Positions 11,968 to 22,538 of a DNA stretch of 64,000 bases are shown here, in pieces (positions within the stretch are counted from its first letter, which is position 1; each line of letters opens with the position of its first letter). The stretch is from Akebia trifoliata (taxonomy: Eukaryota > Streptophyta > Magnoliopsida > Ranunculales > Lardizabalaceae), in assembly GCA_017979445.1 (NCBI GenBank), contig CM030710.1:17594248-17658247 (forward strand), given 5' to 3'. The notes below the pieces were generated by a model that saw only the letters and a list, made by a program, of their open reading frames with translations, did no database searches and was not told the origin of the DNA. The position numbers and the translations under genes are program-made.

Positions 11968-13980
11968 ATGGGGTCATATAGGATTATCATTGCGCCCAAA
12001 CTCAAGCATCCACCTCCTAGTTGGAGTCGTAAGTCCAGTCGGTTAGAAAGAACCACAGTACCAAGTCAACAAGCAGAGATGGCTTCAGAATCTGAGCTCA
12101 CAGAGATCTGTAAGATCTTGGCAGCCTTTGCCAATGATATCAGCAATATAAAAGGCAAAGTGGAAATGTTAGAACAGACCTCGGAATCAATGGGAATTCC
12201 CCTAGATGACCCAAAGGGGAAAAAGATTGAAGAGAAACGTCCACGTGAAGTCTTCGAGCTCGACGGAGATGAAGAATATGTTGATGAAAGTCCGGCGTTA
12301 TCTAATAGAATGTCTCAATTGGAGTCAGCAATGAAGAGTATAAAGGGTATCGATGAAATTGCAGCGGGCATTGAAGCTTTGAATCGCATCCCTAGAATCC
12401 ATTTGCCAGAAAAGTTTGTGATGCCTGAAATGGACAAGTTCAGTGGGACAGGGTGTGCAAAAACACATCTTAAGGTGTATGTTACCAACATGCGCACTAT
12501 GGGACTCAGCGACGAATAAATGACATTATTGTTCCAAAGGACTCTATCGGGATCAGCACTACGTTGGTTAATGTTTCAAGATCCAGTTATTGTGGGTACA
12601 TGGGACAACATGTCAAAGGCTTTCTGGCATCAGTATAAGTACAGTACCGAGATTGAGACTTCAAGAAGGGATCTGGAAGCAACTAAACAGAAAAATGGGG
12701 AGACATTCATTGATTTCATTGGTCGTTGGAGGGCCAAGGCTTCTCAAATGTGGGATAGACCTTCGGAGAAGGAACAAGTAGCAATTATCCTAAAGAATCT
12801 CTCCCAAGGATATGCTCAACACCTAGTGGCCCAATACCTCCCTACTTTGAATCCTTGTTGCAAGCGGGAGCCAACTTGAGGATGCATTTGCCTCTGGGAT
12901 CCTTTCTAACCCCTCAGATAACAGGCCTAAGAAACCATATGTTCCCAAACCCAACATCAACCATACTTACATCGCCAATACCTCAGTTACCCCAGCTCAA
13001 CCCCCAGCCCGGACTAATAACCAGCTCACCCAAGTCAACCTCGGACTCCGCGTCAGTTCACCAATCTAGGGATGAGTCTCACTGTAGCGCTTCACAAATT
13101 GATGAAAAAAGGGCTTCTTACCCCTATCCAACCCCGACCTTTACCTAATCCCTTGCCAGCTGGACACAATGCTAACGTGTTCTGCGAATTCCATCAAAAT
13201 CCTGGCCATCACACGGATCGTTGTATCACCTTGCGCCATGCCATTCAAAACCTTATTGACAACAAAAAGGTCACCATCCCTAGCCCACCAAATGTCACCA
13301 CAAATCCACTACCTGCTTATCAACCTCCACCAACCCTGAATATGATTTCTCACACCCCATTATCATTCGACCCTGTTTCTCTCATCCATCCAATCCAAGT
13401 TAAACCGCCCAGTTACCCCCTTACCGGGATAGCCTTCATTGATGAGGTTTTTACCGCAAACTATGAACCATTCGATTTAACCTCGGATGATACCTATTGT
13501 TTATCCCCGCCTCGTTACGATAGTCCCGCGTTCACTAGTTACCTGTTAGCCCAAATGAATCTAAGAAACCCTGAACCTTTGACAGCCGAAGATCCATACT
13601 TGTTGACTGAGGGAGATGAGCCTTTCCCCCTTTCCTGTGATGAAGTTAGACATATGAATCGAGGGGGAAGAGTTTTTAAGCCACAAGAACTCTGTGTTGA
13701 TAATCCTGCAGCCCTGGCAAGAAAAGAAGGAGATGATCCCACTAAGGAAAGCATCGAAGAGGATAACTCCGTGATCAAACAGTTGAAAAAATCAGGGGCT
13801 AATATCTCAGTATGGGGTTTACTCACGGCTTCCACTGCTCATAGGAAGGCTGTTCTCAAAGCACTAAACACAACCCAAGTCTCCCTTGATACTTCCCCAA
13901 ATCAGCTAGCCAGTATAGTGGGGGCAACTTACGTGGAGAATATTCTATCCTTCTCGGACTCAGATCTCCCAAAAGAAGGG
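11968..13980 (+). pseudogene. gag of E1
   Basis: Starts at the ATG at 11968. The N-terminal part holds a predicted coiled stretch (about 12080-12180). The retrotransposon gag core follows (about 12400-12850), with ALRWLMFQDP and ETFIDFIGRWRAKASQM. An in-frame TAA at 12517-12519 replaces a sense codon. Frames then change near 12850, 12875 and 13050 before returning to the first frame. The zinc knuckle is the variant CEFHQNPGHHTDRC (13184-13225), CX2HX4HX4C, where His takes the place of the second Cys. A proline-rich linker follows. Gag packages element RNA into virus-like particles; the knuckle binds nucleic acid. Confidence 0.85.
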
Positions 13981-14295
13981 GCAGGCCATACTAAGCCGCT
14001 GCACATTACAGTTGACTGTAACGGAATGAGGGTACCTTTAGTTTTGATTGATAACGGGAGTGCACTGAACGTTTGCCCGCTGAAAACGGCTACTTCTCTC
14101 GGATTTAAGGCTAAAGATCTCAAACCTACTAATCAAGGTGTTAGAGCTTATGATAACACCAAGAGAGATGTACTAGGAATTTTGCACCTTCGGCTGTCCA
14201 CAGGCATAGCTGAATTTCCTGTGGAATTTCAGGTTATTGATATCCAGTCCTCTTTCAATCTACTGTTAGGGAGACCATGGTTACACCAGATAAAG
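13981..14295 (+). pseudogene. Aspartic protease domain of E1
   Basis: In frame with the second half of gag. It reads VPLVLIDNGSALNVCPL at about 14035-14085, with D-N-G-S at the catalytic position in place of the usual D-[ST]-G; related Tat proteases also vary here. FNLLLGRPWLH near 14255 matches the C-terminal flap-side motif of retropepsins. A 1-base frame change near 14290 separates it from the next segment. It would cleave the Gag-Pol polyprotein. Confidence 0.8.
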
Positions 14296-15744
14296 CCATC
14301 CCTTCTACGCTACACCAGAAGGTCAAATTTATCAAGGATGGGCTGGTAATTACTCTTCATGGAGATGCTGAAATTGTAGGGATCATAAATAATACTGAGG
14401 CTAAGGATAAGCCGTTGCTTGAGATTCAACCAGAACAACAGGGAGTAGAGCTCAGTGGGTTCGAATTTGAAAAGATATGCTCAGTCCAATGGGATCAAGC
14501 CATGAAGGAGTATTTTCCAATGGAAAATACCTATAATTGTTGCATGGCCAATATATTCAAGAAAATGAGATTCTTCCCTGGTATGGGCTTAGGTCGCAAA
14601 CAGCAAGGTATTAAAGAGGCACCATTAATTAAAGAGGCCATCGGCACATTCGGACTAGGATATAAGCCTACTAAGGAAGATTGGGCCCAATATTGGAAGA
14701 CAAAACGGGATAAGGCCATTGCTAAAAGGCAAAGGCGTACCACAGATCTCATTAAAATGAAGCCCTATCGAAAGACCCTCAATGGTTATTTCGTGAAAGA
14801 AGGAGAAGACTTCCGCTACTGTGGGTTCCCAGAGCCATTTATTGATCACATCACAGGTACTCGTCTGCCGGGGTTTGAAATCTTTTTGGCATGGAATGGC
14901 CCGAAAAGGAAGCAAGCATAGAAGTTAAGGAGAAGAAAGTTGAAGACTGGCAGCTCGATCTAGACTCCCTCAACATAGATCAGCTATTCATTGAAGATCA
15001 TGGTATCTTAGTGTTATCAGTTGGGAAAGGAATCCCAAATCCTCAGTCTGTAATCAAACCCGCTGTTGGGTCTCTATCAAATTATCATGTAATCAGTCCT
15101 GTGTTGCATGTCAAGGCTGGGTCTGTCGGTCCCATTAGTCCTGTTCAGTCTGACATGCCAGTTGAGTCATTTATTTCTGTTGAGTCGAGTAAGTTAGTTG
15201 TTTCTGCTGAGTCTGTTATTTCTAGGGAGTCTGTTTTTCCTGCTGAGTCGAGTGAGTCTGTCAAGTCTGCAATGAGTCCTGTTACCCCATCTCTTTTCAA
15301 TGAAATGAAAGAAATTTTTGATTACCCCGAGCGCAATAATAATTCAACTAATAATCTGGCTTCGGAGGGAGAGTCTTCTGACGAAGAACCTCCCCCTGAA
15401 ATAATCAAATTACTTAAACAAGAAGAGGAACGTCAAGCTCAACCTCTAATAGAGGAAGTAGAGGTTATCAACCTCGGAACAAAAGAAAGTCCTCAAGAAA
15501 TTCGTATAGGGGTCACTTTATCTCCTGATGAACGCAAAGGGATAGTAGATTTACTCAGAAAGTTCAAAGACGTATTCGCGTGGTCTTACGAGGATATGCC
15601 GGGGGTAAGCACAGATATTGTCCAACATCGGATTCCGTTATATCCTGATGCTCGACCAATCAAACAGAAACTTCGACGTATGAAGCCGGAATGGGCTTTG
15701 AAAATCAAAGAAGAAGTTACAAAGCAGATTAACGCTGGATTTTG
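14296..15744 (+). pseudogene. G-patch-like segment and linker between protease and RT of E1
   Basis: Two frames joined by a 1-base change near 14890. The first holds a glycine-rich motif, FFPGMGLGRKQQGI, followed about 18 residues later by FGLGYKP, resembling the G-patch found between protease and RT in Tat elements. The second frame has a Ser/Val/Glu-rich repetitive linker (15150-15280, repeated VESS/AES units). It then runs into the conserved pre-RT segment with FAWSYEDMPGVSTDIVQHRIPL and PIKQKLRRMKPEW. It ends at a stop at about 15750 created by a 1-base loss in a T run. Confidence 0.75.
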
Positions 15745-16558
15745 GAAGTAGTAGAATACCCTGAGTGGATTGCCAATGTCGTCCCGGTGCCGAAAAAGGA
15801 TGGAAAAGTTAGAATGTGTGTGGATTTTAGAGACTTAAACAAAGCAAGCCCAAAGGATAGTTTCCCTTTACCACACATAGATGTTCTAGTAGACAGTACA
15901 GCAGGACACGCGTTGTTGTCCTTCATGGATGGGTTTTCAGGGTACAATCAGATAAAGATGGATCCTCGAGATATGCAAAAGACGTCGTTCATCACACAGT
16001 GGGGGACCTTCTGTTACAAGGTCATGCCTTTTGGTTTGAAGAACGCTGGAGCTACCTATCAAAGAGCAGCCACGACTTTACTACATGACATGATACACAA
16101 AGAGGTCGAAGTCTATGTAGATGATATGATAGTCAAATCCAAAGAACGACTAGGGCATGTTACTGCGTTAGAAAAATTTCTCACAAGGATTCAAAAGTAC
16201 CAACTCCGCCTCAACCCACAGAAATGTGTATTCGGAGTAACTTCTGGAAAGCTGTTGGGATTTGTAGTCAGTCAGAGAGGAATCGAAGTAGACCCTGTAA
16301 AGATTAAAGCTATCCAAGAGATGCCGCCTCCCGAGACTGAAAAACAGATTCGAGGTTTTCTGGGCAGAATCCAGTATGTTAGCAGGTTCATCGCTCAACT
16401 CACCAACGTCTGCGAACCTATTTTCAAGCTTCTTAAGAAGAATGAACCAACAGTTTGGAATGAGCAATGTCAAAAGGCTTTCGACCAAGTCAAGGAGTAT
16501 CTCTTAAATCCACCTATTTTGGTTCCACCTACACCGGGTGAACCACTTCTTCTTTATT
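15745..16558 (+). pseudogene. Reverse transcriptase of E1
   Basis: Open from about 15745 to 16556. Motifs in order: VVPVPKKDGKVRMCVDFRDL, PLPHIDVLVD, LLSFMDGFSGYNQI (catalytic Asp), VMPFGLKNAGATYQRA, YVDDMIVKS (catalytic Asp pair, about 16114-16140) and LGFVVSQRGIEVDP. All catalytic residues are present, so the domain itself looks functional. The frame changes at both ends, at T-run contractions near 15740 and 16556. The near-identical fragment at 1-1044 keeps the frame at the second site. Confidence 0.92.
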
Positions 16559-16870
16559 GTCAGTCACAGAAGAAGCTATGGGATGCATGCTTGCACAGTA
16601 TGACAAAGATACTCGCAAAGAAAGGGCCATCTACTACATCAGTAAGAAGATGTTAGAGTATGAACGAAAGTATTCATCCTTGGAGAAAACTTGCTTAGCA
16701 TTGGTATGGGCTACTCAGAGACTCCGGCATTATATGCTGTCTCATTCAATTATCCTATTATCTCGGATGGATCCTCTCAAGTATCTTTTGAGAAACCGGC
16801 ATTGACAGGGAGAACCGCACGATGGTTACTGTTGCTATCAGAGTTTGACATCACGCATGTTACACAGAAA
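16559..16870 (+). pseudogene. Retroviral-type RNase H of E1
   Basis: Encodes the gypsy RNase H: LSVTEEAMGCMLAQYDKD, ERAIYYISKKM, YSSLEKTCLALVWATQRLRHY. The frame moves near 16790, where the fragment at 1-1044 has one more T, and continues through RWLLLLSEFDITHVTQKS. It would degrade the RNA strand of the RNA-DNA hybrid. Confidence 0.88.
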
Positions 16871-17400
16871 TCCATCAAGGGAGAGCTGTAGCAGAATACT
16901 TGGCAGATCACCCTGTAGTAGAAGGAATAAGGCCTGTCGATCAATTCCCAGATGAGAACATCTTGCACGTTAAAGAAGAACCGCAGAACCAAACATGGCA
17001 GTTATACTTTGATGGAGCGGCCAATCAAAATGGGTATGGAATAGGGGCAGTCTTGTTATCTCCAGAAGGGTGCCATTTCCTATCGCTATTAAGTTAGCCT
17101 TTTCGAACACTAATAACACGGCTGAATATGAGGCGTGCATCGCAGGGCTCGAAGCTGCTTTGAACTTAGGTATTACAGAAATTGAAGTTTTCGGGGATTC
17201 AGCCTTGGTCATACATCAGTCATTGGAAGAATGGAAGACTAGGGATGAAAAGTTGAAACCCTATCATGAGTATTTGCTAAACTTAGTCAGTAAGTTTAAA
17301 GCTATCCTATTCCAGCACTTGTCAAGGGAGGATAACAGATTTGCTGACTCCTTAGCAACTTTATCTTCAATGATCCATTTGCCCCGGCTGGCATGGAATT
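16871..17400 (+). pseudogene. Second, archaeal-type RNase H (aRNH) of E1
   Basis: Acidic residues lie in LYFDGAANQNGYGIGAVLL (D), NTAEYEACIAGLEAAL (E), IEVFGDSALVIHQ (D) and REDNRFADSLATLSS (D). Plant Tat elements acquired this extra RNase H, and the first one is thought to have become a tether-like domain (established knowledge). There are frame changes near 16880 (G run) and 17085 (T run), and a 2-base insertion at about 17388 relative to the fragment at 1-1044. Confidence 0.9.
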
Positions 17401-18730
17401 GAGACCGATCACTGTTGAAGTCAAAAATAAACCCGCGTATTGCCATCAGATCAACATTGCTACTCGACTACCCGATGGAAAGCCATGGTACACCGATATA
17501 AAGAAAGTGTTGGAAAAACAAGAATTTCCGGAAGAAGCATCGAGGAAAGAACGACAGACCTTACTAAGATTAGCGTCTCAATTTATCCTGTGCGCAGGAA
17601 GCTTATACAAAAGGTCTTATGATGGGATTCACTTGTCATGTGTGGATGAAGATCAAGCTGAACAGATAATGATTGAACTACATTCAGGAGAATGTGGCCC
17701 TCATATGAGTGGGAAAATGTTAGCCAAGAAGATTATGAGACAAGGATACTATTGGCCCACGATGGAAACAGATTGTCATCACATGGTCAAAACCTGTCAT
17801 AAGTGCCAAATACATGCGAACTTGATACATGTGCCGCCATCTCAATTAGTGGGTCTGACTTCACCATGGCCATTCTCAGTCTGGGGAATTGACATTATTG
17901 GTAAAATATCGCCTAAGGCATCAAACGGGCACGAATACATCCTGGTTGCCATCGATTATTTTACCAAATGGGTTGAAGCTGCCTCTTATGCTGTCCTCAC
18001 TGCGTCTCGAGTTGCAAAGTTTATTCAAACGAACATCATCAGTCGATATGGGGTACCTTCAGAGTTGATCTCTGATAACGGGTCGCACTTCAAAGCTGAG
18101 GTTATCAAATTGTGTTCAAAGTTCAAAATCTCACACCATAAATCATCTCCTTACCGACCTCAGACTAATGGAGCAGTCGAAGCAGCTAATAAGAATATTA
18201 AGACTATCCTCAGGAAAATGTGTCAATCACATCGAGATTGGTCAGAAAAACTGCCATTTGCATTATGGGCATATCGAACCTCAATTCGATCCTCCACCGG
18301 AGCTACTCCCTACTCCTTAGTGTATGGCATGGAAGCAGTCTTGCCGGTTGAAATGGAGATTCCATCTCTCAGGATTTTGTTAGAAAGTCAGTTGTCAGAA
18401 GCAGATTGGGTTCGCCAACGGTATGAAGAATTGAATTTGATCGAGGAAAAACGACTGAGAGCGTTGTATCACGTGCAAGCTTATCAAAGAAGAGTTGCCC
18501 GTGCGTTTGACAAGAAAATCAAGGCCCGTCACTTACAAGTCGGGGATTTAGTACTCAAAGAGAACAGGGCACCTATTTTTGATCCCAGGGGGAAGTTCAA
18601 ACCAAATTGGGGAGGTCCGTTCATCATCAAAGAAATATTACCAGGAAAAGCTGTCAAACTTCAAGATCATGATGGAATCGAATTACCAGAACCAACCAAC
18701 CTTGACCAAATCAAACGGTACTACATTTAA
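17393..18730 (+). CDS. Integrase of E1
   Basis: One uninterrupted frame of 445 codons. Zinc-binding residues are H97, H104, C135 and C138 (CHKC). The catalytic triad is D167 (WGIDIIG), D228 (LISDNGSHF) and E263 (TNGAVEAANKN). A C-terminal segment has HLQVGDLVLKENRAP and KPNWGGPFIIKEI, the GPF/Y-type module. No chromodomain follows; it ends IKRYYI just before the stop at 18728-18730. In the element it is the last part of pol and would normally be released by the protease. The long intact frame contrasts with the broken upstream pol. Confidence 0.92.
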   Translation: MELRPITVEVKNKPAYCHQINIATRLPDGKPWYTDIKKVLEKQEFPEEASRKERQTLLRLASQFILCAGSLYKRSYDGIHLSCVDEDQAEQIMIELHSGECGPHMSGKMLAKKIMRQGYYWPTMETDCHHMVKTCHKCQIHANLIHVPPSQLVGLTSPWPFSVWGIDIIGKISPKASNGHEYILVAIDYFTKWVEAASYAVLTASRVAKFIQTNIISRYGVPSELISDNGSHFKAEVIKLCSKFKISHHKSSPYRPQTNGAVEAANKNIKTILRKMCQSHRDWSEKLPFALWAYRTSIRSSTGATPYSLVYGMEAVLPVEMEIPSLRILLESQLSEADWVRQRYEELNLIEEKRLRALYHVQAYQRRVARAFDKKIKARHLQVGDLVLKENRAPIFDPRGKFKPNWGGPFIIKEILPGKAVKLQDHDGIELPEPTNLDQIKRYYI

Positions 18731-19220
18731 GGAGGCCATCTTTGGCCGAATCAATTTCCTTGCTACCCAGTTCATTATCTCCTTTCTCAGCCTTTTGCAG
18801 CCTTTTATATTGTGCCTTGTATTTCTTAGCCCGATCACCTAACCTAGGGGAGGGAAGTTTCGAACTACGTTTTGGTCTGATCCCAAAATTCTGGGGTACG
18901 TAGGCAACCTGAGAAGTTACTTCAGGCCCGACCACATCAATAAAAAAAATCTATTTCCCCACATAATAAAAAAAAAAAAAAAAAGAAATTCAAAAAAATG
19001 GGGAAGAAAATTCAAGAAAAAAGAAAATAATTTAAAAGGAAATGCCACACAAGGGGCATTTGGGTTTTTGAGCCTCAAAATCCCTTCTTTTATACCCAGT
19101 CCTAAGCCTACCTATAAAAGTCCTCCTAAGTACCGTGTGAAAAGTCAAGGAAGATGGCAAAGCATGATCAGACAGTAACTCAGAAGTTCAGAAGAGAAGG
19201 AGAAGATAAAAAATGATGAA

Positions 19221-19440
19221 GCCTGCTAAGTTGAAAACCCGAAAAGGGCGACTTAGGAAAAAATTAAGGCAAGCTCGCAAGGTTGAAAATCTGAAAGGAC
19301 AACTTTGGCAACAATCAGAGCAAGAAAAAAAAAGAGCTCGCTAGATCGAAAACCTGAAAAGGCGATCTAGGCAAAAGTTAGAGCAAGCTCGCTAGATTGA
19401 AAACCTGAAAAGGCGATCTAGGCAAAAGTTAGAGCAACAA
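19221..19440 (+). repeat. Tandem repeat, about 53 bp unit, E1 3' UTR
   Basis: About four units of the form GCTCGCTAGATTGAAAACC, TGAAAAGGCGATCTAGGC, AAAAGTTAGAGCAA. The last two are almost identical; the first two are diverged and length-variable. Confidence 0.8.
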
Positions 19441-20191
19441 AGAAAAAAATAGAAGAAAATCCCAAGCTGAGAGCGGTCCGAGCTGAAACATCAGAAGTCC
19501 GAATAATCAAGTTCAATACTTAGCTTAAACCAGGCATAGACTCAGAAGCCACAAGTATCTTGTCTACATCGATCTGAAAATGTTTACTCCCCAAGTGAAC
19601 CAAGGAGATAAGGGTGAATTCTATGATGAATCTCGAAAGGAAATAATTTTGTACTCTTGAGCCTGACTCAAAACCTTCAATAAAATTAATCAAAATTAAA
19701 AGTTGAGTCTTTATGCGCGCTTGTGGTAATCAATTATTTCAAACCTTCATACAAGGGGCATTTTCTTTCTTCTTTAATGTAACTTTTCCCCCTTATACTA
19801 GGGGCATTTTTTTTATTCACGATGTGTTCAATTATTTTCAAGGCCATGTTCATTGTCAAACTAGGGGCATTTTGTCTTTGAGCAATGTTAATCCTAAAAG
19901 ATAATGAGAACCCCAAATTTAAGGTTACCCTCTTGATAACAGTTTTTCGAAAAACTTTTGAGGTTCAAAAGAAATAAAAACTCAGGTTTTAAATTCATAA
20001 AACTTTTTGATAAATCCTTGAGGTTCAAACAAAAGCATCTCACATAGGAGATATGGCATTCTTTCGTTCTCCAGATTCTTTTTAGATTCCAATCATTCTT
20101 GGAATCGATTTCATTCTTTCAAGATTCAGATTTATTCGTTCTCCGGTTCGTTCTAATCAGATTCTCCAAAATTCATTCATTCCTCTGCCAG

Positions 20192-20530
20192 TTTTGCTCA
20201 GTTTCCGCCAAGGTTATCTTGGATTTTGCTCAGATCGCCGCCAAGGGTTATCTTGGATTTTGCTCAGTTCCGCCAGGGTTATCTTGGATTTTGCTCAGTT
20301 TCCGCCAAGGGTTATCTTGGATTTTGCTCAGTTGCCGCCAAGGGTTATCTGGATTTTGCTCAGTTGCCGCCAAGGGTTATCTGGATTTTGCTCAGTTGCC
20401 GCCAAGGGTTATCTTGGATTTTGCTCAGATACCGCCGAGGGTTTTCTCGGAATTATGCTCAGTTACCGCCGAGGGTTTTCTCGGAACTATGCTCAGATGC
20501 CGCCGAGGGTTTTCTCGGAACTATGCTCAG
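20192..20530 (+). repeat. Minisatellite, 33 bp unit, about ten copies, E1 3' UTR
   Basis: Units read TTTTGCTCAGTTGCCGCCAA then GGGTTATCTTGGA. Copies 1-7 carry GCCAAGGGTTATCTTGG and copies 8-10 carry GCCGAGGGTTTTCTCGG, so two sub-types are arranged in blocks. Two of the units lack one T. The array is open in more than one frame on the plus strand, but this is a by-product of the repeat. It is not a CRISPR array: there are no unique spacers. Confidence 0.92.
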
Positions 20531-20939
20531 ATACTAAACCGCCCTTATATGTATTGGAAGCGATTTCCATAAAATTGGTGGCAGTTTAAAATCGCCTAAA
20601 AAAACCTCATATTTTGTAGTGAGGGAATCATAATTTTTAATTATTATATTTGTTAAACCAAATTTAATTTTCGATCTACAAGTATTAGTTTTGTTTGAGT
20701 AGATTGAGATTATAAAGATTCGAAACTTGTTTTATTTACTATACTTGCTAGGGTGGATTTGACTGATCTAACTTTTTTCTTATAGTTTTAATCTTTCATT
20801 TCTATTAGTTTGATTGATAAATATTTCTAAATAAGTTTTTAATTGGTAATCCAAAATCCTTGTTTGATTTGAGTTAGAAAGATTATTGGATAACATTGTT
20901 TCCGTACATTGACCCTTGCTTACCAAGGTTATTTAATTT

Positions 20940-21660
20940 TTATTCTACTATTATTCTTATTGATTCATAACTACAGCTTGAGCAGGCCCTTTGAAAATAA
21001 AGTATGTCATCATATATCAAATAGTTACCTTTCTTTTTCAATACCGTGTCAACACTTCTGCTATTTGATTTAAGTGACTCCGTCAACTCTTTTTGCAAAT
21101 CTCCTTCTTCGATTTCATTCTCGATTTTCATACAATTCCATACGTAAGGCACCGTTCATTTGATCACACGAACATCTTTGACTTCCCCTTCAAATTTTAA
21201 CCTCGACACTAATATTGCTAAGGCATCCACGTGCTTATTTGAATTTCACCATATATACATGATTGTTGAATTCTGGTAATATCTTAGCAGATGTTAGGCT
21301 CTAGTTCAATAAGGTGTCAAGTGTAGTTCCTTAAAGTAAATGTCATGTTCATCGCATTTACTAAGAGCCTAGAGTCTTCTTTGACATCTAGATTCTTGAT
21401 ACCCATCTGCTTTGCTAAGGAAAGTCCAAGTAAGAAGGCCTCATACTCTATCTTACTGTTGCTACTTATAAAGTCTAACTTGAAAGACAACGAAATCGTC
21501 GACTTGTGAGGTGCCTCAAACACGAGACCTGATGTTATCATCACCTCATTAGAAATTAATATTTTTATACTCTCCTTAGCTTGTGTGCAAGTAAGGGGAT
21601 CGAACCCAAGAGAAAAGAGGGATGTTATCAAGTTAGAAAGGATGAAGTTAATCTAAGTTA
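20940..21660 (-). pseudogene. Tat-lineage pol remnant (second RNase H and integrase N-terminus), opposite strand
   Basis: Reading down from 21631 on the minus strand, the piece shows APHKSTISLSFKLDF, NSKIEYEAFLLGLSLAK and IKNLDVKEDSRLLVN, matching the archaeal-type RNase H of Tat elements. After several stops, at 21152-20940, comes a stretch resembling the region before the integrase zinc finger, with LKKKGNYLIYDDILYFQRA. It is much more decayed than E1, in the other orientation, so it is a different and older element. Confidence 0.7.
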
Positions 21661-22538
21661 CAATTTAAAATCTATTTTTGTATTTTTGTGTAACAAAATA
21701 GAGAGTAGATGTTGATGGAAAATAAATCAATATAAGGAAAATTATATTAAGAAAATAAAAGAAATAAAATTATTAGTGATTAGAGTAATATAAGATTAGC
21801 AAATAAAACTGTATTTAATTATATCCTTCTTCACACTCAACCTCAAGGGTTTGGTGTGAGCTCCTTGGCTTGGAAGATATGGCATGAAGCTTGAAATAAA
21901 TACTATAATTAGGACTCCTTCACCCATTAATGTGTGAAGTCCTTACCACCAAATATCTAGATTAAGTATGTTCTATCTTGATATTATCTATGTATAAAAC
22001 ATTTAATTTAAGCATATGAGATGTAGAGATTCATCTAAAGCTTTGATCCATTAGAGTTGGATAAAATCTTGAAGTGAATCCTATAAACAACATAAAGAAC
22101 ATGGGAGAATAAAAAAATAACACAGAATGAAAGCTTACTCCTAGGTTTCCTCTTCTCATTAATGGAGGGAATCTAGCTTATGATGATTACAAGGATACAA
22201 GAAGAAGTAGAAGAAACAATACTTGTATTCATGATAACCAAGATACACTATCTCCTTGAGAAATTATAAAAGTTATAGAAAAAATGTCAAGATCATTTAA
22301 AGAAGAAGAAAAAAGGGACAAGGGCCCAAGAACTAGGGCCAATAAGTCTTTCCTAATTGGAAAAATGATCTATTTATAAACTTAAGATACTCTCAAAGAA
22401 TCTAAAAAATACCGCCATCACTCTTGCGTATAATTTCACGTGCGAAGCAAACTGGAGAATTTTTAAGGCGATCCATTCGAAGTGGACTACGCCACATTGA
22501 TCTAAAAACATCCATACCTCTATTTTTTCCTGGTTACT
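21661..22538. other. No gene recognised; host sequence of solo LTR S1
   Basis: AT-rich, no supported coding. It continues after the solo LTR at 25539, so both flanks belong to one older sequence, perhaps a non-coding part of a retroelement. Confidence 0.4.

Larger units (their letters stand above)
5774..20580 (+). mobile_element. Ogre-type (Tat lineage) Ty3/gypsy LTR retrotransposon, E1, 3' LTR missing
   Basis: Order of parts: 5' LTR, PBS, about 3 kb leader, ORF1, gag, protease, G-patch-like segment, RT, RNase H, second RNase H, integrase, long repeat-bearing 3' UTR. An extra ORF before gag, a doubled RNase H, an arginine-tRNA-like PBS and an internal region over 13 kb define Ogre elements within Tat (established knowledge). 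The coding region is nearly complete but broken by two in-frame stops and about ten frameshifts. No copy of the LTR start TGTAGACACC occurs between 18731 and 30203, so the 3' LTR is deleted or was not assembled and the right edge given here is approximate. The left edge cuts the FAR1-like gene. Confidence 0.85.
18731..20580 (+). other. E1 3' untranslated region
   Basis: The first 200 bases match E2 at 40556-40790 (shared ACGTTTTGGTCTGATCCCAA and GTAGGCAACCTGAGAAG). Farther on, the motif AGGGGCATT recurs at about 19054, 19755, 19800 and 19863. In E2 the same motif directly precedes the 3' LTR as its polypurine tract. It also holds two tandem-repeat blocks annotated separately. No LTR follows. 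Confidence 0.7.

Noticed and set aside
20192..20530. Regular repeats resembling a CRISPR array or a repeat protein (open in several plus-strand frames)
   Set aside because: Units are contiguous with no unique spacers, the genome is a plant, and the coding openness follows from the 33 bp period; it is a minisatellite in a retrotransposon 3' UTR.
18731..22538. A hidden 3' LTR for E1
   Set aside because: No sequence matching the LTR start TGTAGACACC or the LTR end GGGCGCTTTCA was seen between the integrase stop and S1.
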